Shown here: positions 25,971-34,634 of the stretch, one piece after another
How the letters are laid out: each line of letters opens with the position of its first letter
Numbering within the stretch: the first letter of the stretch is position 1
Origin: Clostridia bacterium
GTDB taxonomy: Bacteria > Bacillota > Clostridia > Christensenellales > Aristaeellaceae
Length of the DNA: 55,815 bases
Assembly: GCA_017404985.1 (NCBI GenBank)
Contig: JAFRBK010000025.1
Location: forward strand, 1-55,815
Direction: 5' to 3'
Program-made: the position numbers and the translations under genes
The notes under the pieces: model-generated
Databases searched by the model: none
What the model saw: only the letters and a program-made list of their open reading frames with translations
Told to the model about the DNA's origin: nothing

Positions 25971-27200
25971 ATGAGTTCCTTCCTCAGATGGGCCGCCGCT
26001 GTGCTGGCGGCTGCCCTGCTTCTGACAGGTATCACCACGACGGAATCCGGGGTACCGACGGTCGAAACCGAGGCTACCGGGATCACCTCAGCAGCATCCG
26101 AAATGCCGGCAGTCGAAACGGAAGTGGCCGGCATCACGGACCCCGGCAACCTGGTGCTGGGCATTTCCGCAGAAGGCCTGCTGGCCCTGGGCTATGAATA
26201 CGGAGATCTTCTGGCGGTTACCGTCAACGGCTGCGAGATGGAGATGCCGCTATGCTCCAATTATTCCGATGTGGACAGCCGGCAACTGGTCTGCCGGGCG
26301 GATCCCGATATCTCCGAAGAGGAGGACTTGGTGTTCCTCGCGATCAATATGGGAGACCTGGCCACCACCCTGGGCATCGCGAAAAAGGCTGAAATCGAGG
26401 AAAGCCCGGGCTTCCGCTGGGATTACCAGGTAGAAACCCCCGTCCCGGTGACCCTGTCCATGAAGGAGGAAGGCGGCTATGAGGCAGAATTCCTGCTGCA
26501 CCGCCTGACCCGTTCCAACAGCCGCGGGGATTATTCCTCCCTGACGGACAGCGAATATGCCAATTTCAGGAATGTAGCCACCACCGGCATGGGCACCGGA
26601 GCCCTCTACCGTTCCTCCTCTCCACTGGATCCGGCCCTGAACCGGAACGCGGAGGCGGACCGGGCACTGCACAGCGCGGGAATCCGCACGGTGGTCAACC
26701 TGGCGGATATAGAAGAGGACCTGGATGATTATCCGGATTACAGCAGCACCCATTACAGCCGGCTGGACATCATCGCCGTGAAGCTGCCGGCGGACTATAC
26801 CGACGACAGTTTCCCTGCCGGCCTGGCAGAAGGATTCCGCTTCATGGCCTCCCACGAAGGCCCGTATCTGATTCACTGCAAAGAGGGCAAAGACCGGACC
26901 GGCTTCGCCTGCGCCGTTCTTGAATGCCTGATGGGGGCCTCCGCGGAGGAAGCCGTTGCGGACTATATGATCACATATTTGAATTTTTACGGTGTAGCGC
27001 CGGGCACAAAGCAATATGATGCCATCCGGCGGGGAATTATTGAGAAAACCCTTTCTGCCATCTTTGGCGTCGACGACCTTTATAAGGCAGATCTGTCAGC
27101 CTGTGCCAAACAAACCCTGCGGGGCATCGGCCTCACCGAAGACGAAATCACGGCGTTGAAACAGCGCCTGGCGCTGGCGTATCCCGCATCCGCAGACTGA
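25971..27200 (+). CDS. Exported tyrosine-protein phosphatase
   Basis: 409 residues from ATG 25971, which has AAGGAG 7 bases upstream; an earlier ATG at 25947 lacks a site. A signal peptide (FLRWAAAVLAAALLLTG) has no lipobox cysteine. Residues 60-165 form a small beta domain of unclear family. Residues 175-410 are a cysteine-dependent phosphatase of the PF13350 type, with GALYRSSSPLD, GIRTVVNLAD and the CX5R loop HCKEGKDRTG. Secreted members may dephosphorylate phosphotyrosine or phospholipids. It is convergent with the zinc-ribbon gene 30 bases downstream; whether it belongs to the acyltransferase locus is not clear. Confidence 0.85.
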   Translation: MSSFLRWAAAVLAAALLLTGITTTESGVPTVETEATGITSAASEMPAVETEVAGITDPGNLVLGISAEGLLALGYEYGDLLAVTVNGCEMEMPLCSNYSDVDSRQLVCRADPDISEEEDLVFLAINMGDLATTLGIAKKAEIEESPGFRWDYQVETPVPVTLSMKEEGGYEAEFLLHRLTRSNSRGDYSSLTDSEYANFRNVATTGMGTGALYRSSSPLDPALNRNAEADRALHSAGIRTVVNLADIEEDLDDYPDYSSTHYSRLDIIAVKLPADYTDDSFPAGLAEGFRFMASHEGPYLIHCKEGKDRTGFACAVLECLMGASAEEAVADYMITYLNFYGVAPGTKQYDAIRRGIIEKTLSAIFGVDDLYKADLSACAKQTLRGIGLTEDEITALKQRLALAYPASAD

Positions 27201-27229
27201 ACCTCGGACAGGCGGCCGGAAGCGGGCGG

Positions 27230-27922
27230 TCAGAAAAAGAAGATCCGCCGCAGGGCATTCCGCCAGGAGGGAATCAGGGAAGCAACCAGCAGAAACGCTC
27301 CCATCGCGCAGAAACCGCAGACGCAGTACAGGCTCCAGACGAACATCGGGGTGCCGAAGGTGATATGCTGGAAAAATTCCACCAGCATGAAGCTGAGCCC
27401 GATCAGAATCAGCAGCCCGGCCAGCAGGGGCAGCCGCCCCTGGCGAAGATAGCGGAACAGCGCCACCACGGCTATCGTAATCAACCCGACCAGGACCGTG
27501 ACCGGAAAGGCGAAGCTCAGGAACCAGCTGCCGCCGGTTTTGGCGCAGATATACAGCAGGAAGCCCGCCAGGCAGGCAAAGTCCACCGGCAGGAAGATCA
27601 TCGGCTTCCACTTCCGGAAAAAGAGCGGAAAGATAAAGCAGACCCAGAGGAGGGCGCAGCCCAGCATCACGTACCCGCTCCAGGAGGCGTTTCCGGCCGT
27701 CCGCAGACAGAAGATCAGGCAGCCCAGGCTGGCCGCCATCAGCACCGTGGTGATCAGGCTGATTACCAACAGCTGCCCGTGCCGCTTCTGGGCCGGATAG
27801 AGGTCGGACCAGGACTGAACTGTGGGCTGCTTTTCCGCCCGAACATCCACTACCGGGGTTCCGCACAGGGGGCAGGACTCCGCGCCCTCCTGCAGCTTCA
27901 CGCCGCACTGAATACAATACAT
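27230..27922 (-). CDS. Zinc-ribbon multi-pass membrane protein (DUF6320-like)
   Basis: 230 residues from ATG 27922. An N-terminal zinc ribbon (MYCIQCGVKL...SCPLCGTPV, four cysteines) is followed by six hydrophobic segments up to a basic C-terminus. It starts 4 bases after the stop of the acyltransferase gene, so the two are co-transcribed. My recollection is that proteins of this DUF6320-like layout occur beside acyltransferases and oxoamine synthases in other Clostridia; this needs checking. A role in membrane handling of the product is an inference. Confidence 0.65.
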   Translation of the reverse strand: MYCIQCGVKLQEGAESCPLCGTPVVDVRAEKQPTVQSWSDLYPAQKRHGQLLVISLITTVLMAASLGCLIFCLRTAGNASWSGYVMLGCALLWVCFIFPLFFRKWKPMIFLPVDFACLAGFLLYICAKTGGSWFLSFAFPVTVLVGLITIAVVALFRYLRQGRLPLLAGLLILIGLSFMLVEFFQHITFGTPMFVWSLYCVCGFCAMGAFLLVASLIPSWRNALRRIFFF

Positions 27923-27926
27923 GGTT

Positions 27927-29198
27927 TCACCGCCTGTTGCTTTCAATTTCAACGGGAATCCCAAGCTCCACCAGCCGGGAAAAGAACAGCCGCTCCAGCT
28001 CCGCGTCCCGGATGCTCCGGATCATATTGATGCAGGTTTTTCCATGCCAGCTGGCCACGGAGCAGTTGTTGGGATAGGAATACTGCACGCCAATCACAAA
28101 ATCAAAACGGTTCACCTGACCCGCCATGGCCTCCGGCAGCGAAATCGTGCCCATGTTGGAAATGTTCAGGCAACCTTTCCGCTCGCCGCTCAGGGCGTAC
28201 ACCAGCCGCATGGCGATCCGCTTCAGGAAAAGCGGGACCAGTCGCAGCAAAAGGTTTCGCTGCAGGTCCACATTGGTGGAAACGCGGCCCGCCATCCGCT
28301 GGGGAATGGTTTCCGCCGCCAGCTGGTGGTACATCAGGCGGCACACCTGTTCATGGGTATAGGTTCCCAACCGCGGGTCATAGCCGATATTGACCGCCAG
28401 GGTAAAGTTCCGCAGGGTATCCAGGCCGAAAGTTTTCCGCAGGTTAACGGGAATTGTGATTTTAACCGGCCGGGCCTTTCTGCCCGTCCGGCCCTGCTGC
28501 ACCTGCCTGGCACAGATGGCCTCGCCCATCACCGCGGCCAGGTAGGCCGTCACGGTCACCTTCTGCTCGTGGGCTTTTTCCAGCAGTGTATCCGTCGGCA
28601 CGATGCCGGTAATAATATGGCGGAAACCGTCCGGTTCCGGTTCCCCCTCCAGGCGGTAGGCGGTGGCCTCCGCCCGGCCGACGCTTCCCTCAGCGCCGCA
28701 GAGCAGGAAGCAGTCCCGCTGCTCCTCCGGCTTCGGCTCCTCCCGGTAATCCAGGATGTTCCCCTCATGGGGGATTTCCCCGCCGTATTTCAGCTCCAGA
28801 TAACGGGCCACCAGGTTCTGCAGGAAGGCCATGCCGCCCGTCCCATCTGTGACGGAATGGAAGCATTCCACCGCGATGCGCTTTTCGAACCAGAGAATTC
28901 GCACGCAGCAGGTTTTCAGTTCCTTCCTGCTCATGTGGGTCAGGGGATAAGCGTAGTCCGGGCGGGCCTGAACCGGCTTCTCGGTGCGCTGAAGGTAATA
29001 CCAGAAAAAGCCCGCCCGCAGGCGGACGAAAAAGGTCGGGAACCGCGGAGCCAGGTCCGCGATGGCCTGATTCAGCAGATCGGGATCCACGTTTTCCTTC
29101 AGCGTGGCGGAAACGCGGAATACGTTGTTCCAGTTTTTCCGGATAATCGCCGGAAAGATCAGCGCGGCGTTATCCAGGCGATACCATTGCTTTCTCAT
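27927..29198 (-). CDS. HxxxDG acyltransferase (condensation/alcohol acetyltransferase-like)
   Basis: 423 residues. The catalytic motif HSVTDGTGG (HxxxDG) lies at about residue 113, in the position expected for CoA-dependent acyltransferases of the condensation-domain superfamily. The C-terminal half has the YDPRLGTYTHEQ and SNMGTISLPEAMAGQVNRFDFVIGVQYSYPNNCS segments seen in alcohol-acetyltransferase-like proteins. It would transfer an acyl group to an alcohol or amine. Divergent from the ligase-carrier-oxoamine synthase gene across 214 bases, which suggests it modifies that enzyme's product. GGAGG precedes the ATG. Confidence 0.75.
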   Translation of the reverse strand: MRKQWYRLDNAALIFPAIIRKNWNNVFRVSATLKENVDPDLLNQAIADLAPRFPTFFVRLRAGFFWYYLQRTEKPVQARPDYAYPLTHMSRKELKTCCVRILWFEKRIAVECFHSVTDGTGGMAFLQNLVARYLELKYGGEIPHEGNILDYREEPKPEEQRDCFLLCGAEGSVGRAEATAYRLEGEPEPDGFRHIITGIVPTDTLLEKAHEQKVTVTAYLAAVMGEAICARQVQQGRTGRKARPVKITIPVNLRKTFGLDTLRNFTLAVNIGYDPRLGTYTHEQVCRLMYHQLAAETIPQRMAGRVSTNVDLQRNLLLRLVPLFLKRIAMRLVYALSGERKGCLNISNMGTISLPEAMAGQVNRFDFVIGVQYSYPNNCSVASWHGKTCINMIRSIRDAELERLFFSRLVELGIPVEIESNRR

Positions 29199-29227
29199 GG
29201 GTGTCCTCCGGAACTAAATCCGGCAGT

Positions 29228-29256
29228 ATTGTACATTATCCGGCTTATTTTTGCAA
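29228..29256 (-). promoter_or_regulatory. Promoter of the acyltransferase operon
   Basis: Minus strand TTGCAA (29256-29251), 17-base spacer, TACAAT (29233-29228), 30 bases before the start codon. Confidence 0.6.
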
Positions 29257-29285
29257 TTCGGGTGCTTTTCCCTGATTCGTTGTGA

Positions 29286-29291
29286 TATAAT
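29286..29291 (+). promoter_or_regulatory. -10 element of the ligase-carrier-oxoamine synthase gene
   Basis: TATAAT at 29286-29291, about 120 bases before the start codon. No good -35 is seen. The leader of about 115 bases holds no obvious ORF or strong hairpin. Confidence 0.45.
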
Positions 29292-29412
29292 GAAGTGATG
29301 TGGTTTTTTGCATCGGGGGATGATTTCATTCATTGATCCGTCATTATTCCCTTCCTCCGGGCACAGCCGCAGGTTACCCTTTCCCATTTCCTGCCCAAGG
29401 AAGGAGGCTCCA

Positions 29413-32400
29413 ATGAGCAATGCAGACGCTTTAAGCGTCAGTGCCCGTCTGGAAAAAAACAAAACGCTGGCCACCCTGTTTGACATCCTGCGGGATTACA
29501 GGGACACCACAGCCGCCCTGTGGCTGAAGGGCGACCAGGAGATGTCCCGGTCCTACGCGGAGATGACCCGCAGGGCCGACGACTATGCCGCATGCCTGAA
29601 ATCCCAGGCGCCCGACGGCAGATGGATCGCCATCGCCGTGGATACCTGCTATGAATGGCCGTCCCTGTTCTGGGGCATCATGCGGTCCGGCCACAACGCG
29701 CTGCTGCTGGATGCATCCGCGCAGGACAGCATGCTGCAAAGCCTGCTGGACGAGGCCGGATGCAAAATCGTCATCACCCGGAAGCCCCGGGGCCTGGCCG
29801 GCAACATCCGCCAGATCGACTACAAAACCATTAAGGAAGCGCCGCGGACCATCGGCTTCACCCCTGACTGGGGCGAATATGTGGCCATGTGCACCAGCGG
29901 CACCACCGGCCGCAGCCGGATTTTCGCCTACAACGCGGAAGCCGTCTGCGAGCAGGCACTGAAGTCCGCAGACGTGTTCCGGAACAATCCCCGCATCATC
30001 GCCGCAGTCAACACGGACCGCCCCATTCTCTGTTTCCTGCCCTTCCATCACGTGCTGGGCTTCATGGCCTGCGTGATCTGGGCCCACTTCATGGGCATGC
30101 CCTGCGTCTATCTGGCGGACAGGACGCCCGCTTCCATCCAGAAGGCCTGCAGCCATTTCCCGCCCAAAATGCTGGTCACGGTTCCGCTGCTGGGAAACAG
30201 CCTGGTCAAGGCCCTGGAAAGAAACCTGAAAAAGGAAAAGCCCGAAAAGCGCGCCGCGTTCCAGGCCCTGATGAACCTGAGCCTGACCCGGCAGCGCGTT
30301 TCCCCCGCCCGGGGCCTGGAATGGGCCCAGAAAAAGGCCTTCGCCGACGTCAATAAAAAGCTCCTGGGTACGGAGCTGGACGTGCTGATCTTCGGCGGCA
30401 GCCACGCCCCCGCGGAAACCCTGCGGACCCTGAATGCCCTGGGATACTACACCGTAGTCGGCTACGGCATGACCGAAACGGCCATCAACGGCTTCGAAAA
30501 CTCCATGAAGCTGAAGTACCGGCTGAACGGGTCCGTCGGCACGGCGCTGGGCACCGCCGAATACCGGATCGCCGGCGCCGAAAAGCCCGGCGACAGCGGC
30601 GAGCTCCAGGTCCGGGGCCCCGGCATCCATTCCGGCCGCGTGGTGGCAGGGGAAATTCTGCCGCCGGACACTCTGGAGGACGGCTGGTATCCCACCGGCG
30701 ACGTGGCCGTCATGGACGAAACCGGCCGGGTGTATATCCGCGGCCGACTGAAGGATGTCATCATCAACGAGTCCGGCGAAAACGTGTATCCTGACGACAT
30801 GGAGGACGCCTTTGCCGCGCTGCCTGGCGTGGAACAGCTCAGCGTGGTCGGCTTCCGGCGGAACAAGCGGGATGAAAACGAGGATATCGTGCTGGTCATG
30901 AACGTCGGGGAAAACTACTCCGACAGCGACTATCTGAACCGGCTGGCCGGCCAGGTGGCCGCCGCCAACAGCCGGCTCCCGCTCTACACCCAGCTGGACC
31001 GGGCACTGGTAACGCCCTCCCCGCTGCCGCTGGTCAGCGGCATCAAGGTTAGGCGTATCGAACTCAAGCGCCTGTATGAGGAGAAGGAGCTCATTTACCG
31101 CGAGCTGGACCTGCATTCCGGCAGCGCCGGGGCCGAAGTGGCCGCGGCCGGGCGGGAAGGCAGCCAGGCCGCCGTCCGGGATGAGATTCTGCGCAAGGTC
31201 CGCGCCATGTACGCCGAAGCACTGGAGATCCCGGAAAGCGAAATCACCGACAACGCCCATTTCATTGAAGATCTGCAGGGCGACAGCCTGCAGGTGCTGT
31301 CCATGGCCCTGAAAGCGGAGGAGGAATGGGGCATCACCATTCCCGCCGAAGACTACGGCCAGTGCGCCACCGTGGCCGGCATGGCCCGCGTGGTGGAATC
31401 CCTGCTGGAAGGCCCCGTACAGGACACCCGAAAGGCTGAGCGCATGCCCGTCCGCCCCATTACCCGCTTTGAGGACACGCCGGAATACCAGCATTTCCTC
31501 GAGCGCCAGCGGGCCCTGGTCGGCAGCGGCGACAACCCCTATTTTGTCACCCATGAATCCCCGCTCCTGGATACCGGCATTGTGGACGGCAAAGAGGTGC
31601 TGGAGTTCGGCAGCTACAACTATGTCGGCATGAGCGGCCGGAAGGAAGTCAAGGACGCCGCCAAAGCCGCCATCGACAAGTACGGCACCAGCGCCAGCGG
31701 CAGCCGCCTCCTGGCCGGCGAAAAGCAGGTCCACAAGGACCTGGAAAAGGAAATCGCCGACTGGAAGCACGCCGAGGACGCCATCGTCTGCGTCGGCGGC
31801 CACTCCACAAACGTTACCTTTGTCGGCAACTTCTGCGGCAAGAACGACCTGATTCTCTACGACGCCCTGGCCCACAACTCCATTGAACAGGGCTGCAAGC
31901 TGAGCGACGCCACCTCCCGCCCCTTCCCCCACAGCGATACGAAGGCGCTGGAAAGCATCCTGAAAAACCAGCGGGCATACTACGAAAAAGTGCTGATCGT
32001 CATCGAGGGCGCCTACAGCATGGACGGCGATATCGCTCCCGTGCCGGACTTCGTCCGGGTGAAGAAGGAATACGGGTGCTTCCTGATGGTGGACGAAGCC
32101 CACAGCGCCTGCGTCATCGGCAAAACCGGCGGCGGCGTGGATGAATATTTCGGCCTGGACGGCAACGATATCGACATCAAGTACGGCACTCTGTCCAAGG
32201 GCCTGGGCACCTGCGGCGGCTATCTGGCCGGCAAGAAATGCCTGATTGACTATCTGCGCTACAACATGCCCGGCTTCGTTTTCTCCGTCGGCATCAGCCC
32301 GGCCCTGGCGGCCGGCTCCCTGGCTGCGATCCGCACCCTGCGGGCCCACCCGGAAATCATGGAGCACCTGCGCACTGCCATCCGATCCTTTGCGGAAAGC

Positions 32401-32682
32401 GCCCGCCGCCGCCACCTGGACATTTGCCTGGCCGGCGAGACCGCAGTGCTGCCCGTGCTGGTCGGCAAGGATGAGGATGCCTGGCTGCTCTCCAACGAGC
32501 TGAAAAAGCGGGGCGTCAGCGTCCCGCCCGCCATGTATCCTGCCGTGCCCAAGGGCAAAGCCCGGCTGCGCTTCTGCGTTATCAGCGAGCATAAGCCGGA
32601 GCAGATTGAGCGGGCGCTGGATATTCTGGAGGCGACGGCGGAGGAGCTCGGGATTGATTTGCCGAGGAGGAACTATGATTAG
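29413..32682 (+). CDS. Three-domain enzyme: acyl-AMP ligase - carrier protein - alpha-oxoamine synthase
   Basis: 1089 residues from ATG 29413, with AAGGAGG upstream. Residues 1-560 are an AMP-binding ligase: MCTSGTTGRS near 160, GYGMTETAING, YPTGDVAVMDETGRVYIRGRLKDVI, and the late lysine in SGIKVRR. About 590-675 is a carrier domain with DLQGDSLQVL, the serine being the phosphopantetheine site. About 700-1085 is a PLP-dependent alpha-oxoamine synthase (BioF/KBL/serine palmitoyltransferase family): FGSYNYVGMSG, SASGSRLLAG, MVDEAHSACVIG, and the PLP lysine in TLSKGLG near 929. The likely chemistry is activation of a fatty or other acid, loading on the carrier, then decarboxylative condensation with an amino acid to give an alpha-aminoketone. 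Substrates unknown. Confidence 0.88.
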   Translation: MSNADALSVSARLEKNKTLATLFDILRDYRDTTAALWLKGDQEMSRSYAEMTRRADDYAACLKSQAPDGRWIAIAVDTCYEWPSLFWGIMRSGHNALLLDASAQDSMLQSLLDEAGCKIVITRKPRGLAGNIRQIDYKTIKEAPRTIGFTPDWGEYVAMCTSGTTGRSRIFAYNAEAVCEQALKSADVFRNNPRIIAAVNTDRPILCFLPFHHVLGFMACVIWAHFMGMPCVYLADRTPASIQKACSHFPPKMLVTVPLLGNSLVKALERNLKKEKPEKRAAFQALMNLSLTRQRVSPARGLEWAQKKAFADVNKKLLGTELDVLIFGGSHAPAETLRTLNALGYYTVVGYGMTETAINGFENSMKLKYRLNGSVGTALGTAEYRIAGAEKPGDSGELQVRGPGIHSGRVVAGEILPPDTLEDGWYPTGDVAVMDETGRVYIRGRLKDVIINESGENVYPDDMEDAFAALPGVEQLSVVGFRRNKRDENEDIVLVMNVGENYSDSDYLNRLAGQVAAANSRLPLYTQLDRALVTPSPLPLVSGIKVRRIELKRLYEEKELIYRELDLHSGSAGAEVAAAGREGSQAAVRDEILRKVRAMYAEALEIPESEITDNAHFIEDLQGDSLQVLSMALKAEEEWGITIPAEDYGQCATVAGMARVVESLLEGPVQDTRKAERMPVRPITRFEDTPEYQHFLERQRALVGSGDNPYFVTHESPLLDTGIVDGKEVLEFGSYNYVGMSGRKEVKDAAKAAIDKYGTSASGSRLLAGEKQVHKDLEKEIADWKHAEDAIVCVGGHSTNVTFVGNFCGKNDLILYDALAHNSIEQGCKLSDATSRPFPHSDTKALESILKNQRAYYEKVLIVIEGAYSMDGDIAPVPDFVRVKKEYGCFLMVDEAHSACVIGKTGGGVDEYFGLDGNDIDIKYGTLSKGLGTCGGYLAGKKCLIDYLRYNMPGFVFSVGISPALAAGSLAAIRTLRAHPEIMEHLRTAIRSFAESARRRHLDICLAGETAVLPVLVGKDEDAWLLSNELKKRGVSVPPAMYPAVPKGKARLRFCVISEHKPEQIERALDILEATAEELGIDLPRRNYD

Positions 32683-32686
32683 GGTG

Positions 32687-32726
32687 GAGAGTTAAGAGTG
32701 AAGAGTGAAGAGTGAAGAGTTGAGAG
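32687..32726 (+). repeat. Tandem AAGAGTG repeat
   Basis: About four to five head-to-tail copies of a 7-base AAGAGTG unit with slight variants (GAGTTAAGAGTG... to ...GAGTTGAGAG), between a stop codon and a terminator. Similar short purine-rich repeats occur between genes in many bacteria. Confidence 0.7.
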
Positions 32727-32728
32727 AT

Positions 32729-32767
32729 AAAAAACGAAGCCGGATCAGGTTCCGGCTTCGTTTTTTT
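32729..32767. terminator. Bidirectional terminator between the oxoamine synthase gene and mnmG
   Basis: CGAAGCCGGA / TCCGGCTTCG, 10 perfect pairs, flanked by an A-run on the left and a T-run on the right, so it works for both strands. The last codons of mnmG lie inside the stem. Confidence 0.85.
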
Positions 32768-34622
32768 GCGTTTGCTTTTGTTTTTCCAGCCAAACGGTCA
32801 GGACGGCTATGTCGGCGGGGTTGACCCCGGGAATGCGGCCGGCGGCGCCCAGGGATATGGGCTTCTGCCTGGCCAGCTTCTGGCGGGCCTCCAGGCGCAG
32901 GTGCTCCATCTCCAGATAGGGCAGGTCCTCGGGCAGCCTGGTTTCCTCCATTTTGCGCGCCTGCTCGATCATCCGGCCCTGTTTTTCCAGGTACCCGGCA
33001 TACTTGGTTTCAATTTCCGCCTGTTCCTTCGCCGCGGCGGACACCTCCGCCAGGGCGGGATCCAGCTTTTCCAGGTCCTCCCAGTGGAAGGCCGGCCGCC
33101 GAAGCAGCTCCTCCGCGCCCAGGGATCCCGCGGCCTCCGGCTGCTCCTTTTCCCGCAGCACGGCGTTCAGGGCCTCGCCCGGCGCGAACCGGGTTGCATG
33201 CAGCCGGCGAAGGGCCTCCTCCGTTTCCCGGCGCTTCTGTTCCGTCTTTTCCAACCGGTCCTTCCCTGCCAGCCCCGCGTTGTATCCAATCTCCGTCAGC
33301 CGCAGGTCGGCGTTGTCCTGGCGCAGGTACAGCCTGTGCTCCGCCCGAGAGGTCATCATCCGGTAGGGTTCGTCCGTTCCCTTGGTGGTCAGGTCATCCG
33401 TCAGCACCCCGATATAGGCCATGTCCCGGGTCAGCACAACCTGGGGCCTGCCCTGCAACGAAAGCGCCGCGTTCATGCCGGCCAGCAGCCCCTGGCAGGC
33501 AGCCTCTTCATACCCGCTGGTGCCGTTGATCTGGCCAGCGAAGAAGAAGCCCTTGATCCGCAGGCTTTCCAGCGTCGGCCGCAGCTCCAGGCTGTCGATG
33601 CAGTCGTATTCGATGGCGTATCCCAGCCGGGTAAATTCGCAGCGGCGCAGCCCCGGAATCGTCCGGTACATCGCCCACTGCACGTCCTCCGGCATGGAGG
33701 TGGACATGCCCTGCACATACCATTCCAGGCTGTTCTTCCCTTCGGGTTCAAGGAAGATTTGGTGCCGGTCCTTGTCGGCAAAGCGCACTACCTTGTCCTC
33801 GATGCTCGGGCAGTACCGGGGGCCCACCCCGTGGATTTTTCCGCTGTAAAGGGGGGCCCGGTCGAGGTTGTCCAGGATGATCCGGTGAGTTTCCGGCGTG
33901 GTCCAGGTCAGATAGCAGCTGTAGGTATTCTCCAGCTTTTTCTCCGTCATGAAGGAAAAAGGAGTGACCGGGTTGTCGCCCCGCTGCTCCTGCATTTCGT
34001 CGAAGTCAATGGTTTTCACGTCCACCCGGGCCGGCGTGCCGGTCTTGAAGCGCCGCAGCTGAAACCCGAGATCCCTGAGGCTCGCGGACAGCAGGTTGGC
34101 GCCGGTCAGCCCCTGGGGCCCGCCTTCCCGCCGGTATTCCCCAATAATGATACTGCCTTTGAGGTAGACACCGGTGGCCGCCACCACCGCCCTGCAGGGA
34201 ATCCGAAGGCCGGTGGCGGTGGTCACACCGGTGATCCGGCCGTTTTCCGTTTCCACGGAGGCGACTTCGCCCTGGCGCAGGGTCAGGTGCGGCTGCGTCA
34301 TCAGGGCCTTCCTCATCCGGTTCTGGTAGGCCTGCTTGTCGGCCTGGGCCCGGAGGGAATGCACCGCCGGCCCCTTGCCGGTGTTCAGCATCCGGCTCTG
34401 CAGAAAGGTATCGTCAATCGCCAGCCCCATCTCGCCGCCCAGCGCGTCCAGTTCCCGCACTAGGTGGCCTTTGGCGGAGCCGCCGATGACCGGATTGCAT
34501 GCCATCAAGGCTACGCCGTCCATATTCAGCGTCAGCAGCAGCGTATCGATTCCCATGCGGGCTGCTGCCAGCGCGGCTTCACAGCCCGCATGCCCGGCCC
34601 CGATGACCACCAGATCCGCCAT
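32745..34622 (-). CDS. mnmG: tRNA uridine-5-carboxymethylaminomethyl(34) synthesis protein
   Basis: 625 residues, the usual length. The FAD-binding VVIGAGHAGCEAALAAARMG starts at residue 4; GGSAKGHLVRELDALGGEMG, FKTGTPARVD and GYEEAACQGLLAGMNAAL are family hallmarks. With MnmE it installs cmnm5U at the tRNA wobble position. MnmE is not in this window. It starts 12 bases after the stop of the Ig-repeat gene, so it may be co-transcribed with it, an unusual neighbour for a tRNA-modification gene. GGAGCGGG precedes the start. Confidence 0.95.
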   Translation of the reverse strand: MADLVVIGAGHAGCEAALAAARMGIDTLLLTLNMDGVALMACNPVIGGSAKGHLVRELDALGGEMGLAIDDTFLQSRMLNTGKGPAVHSLRAQADKQAYQNRMRKALMTQPHLTLRQGEVASVETENGRITGVTTATGLRIPCRAVVAATGVYLKGSIIIGEYRREGGPQGLTGANLLSASLRDLGFQLRRFKTGTPARVDVKTIDFDEMQEQRGDNPVTPFSFMTEKKLENTYSCYLTWTTPETHRIILDNLDRAPLYSGKIHGVGPRYCPSIEDKVVRFADKDRHQIFLEPEGKNSLEWYVQGMSTSMPEDVQWAMYRTIPGLRRCEFTRLGYAIEYDCIDSLELRPTLESLRIKGFFFAGQINGTSGYEEAACQGLLAGMNAALSLQGRPQVVLTRDMAYIGVLTDDLTTKGTDEPYRMMTSRAEHRLYLRQDNADLRLTEIGYNAGLAGKDRLEKTEQKRRETEEALRRLHATRFAPGEALNAVLREKEQPEAAGSLGAEELLRRPAFHWEDLEKLDPALAEVSAAAKEQAEIETKYAGYLEKQGRMIEQARKMEETRLPEDLPYLEMEHLRLEARQKLARQKPISLGAAGRIPGVNPADIAVLTVWLEKQKQTQKNEAGT

Positions 34623-34634
34623 AGTTCCCGCTCC

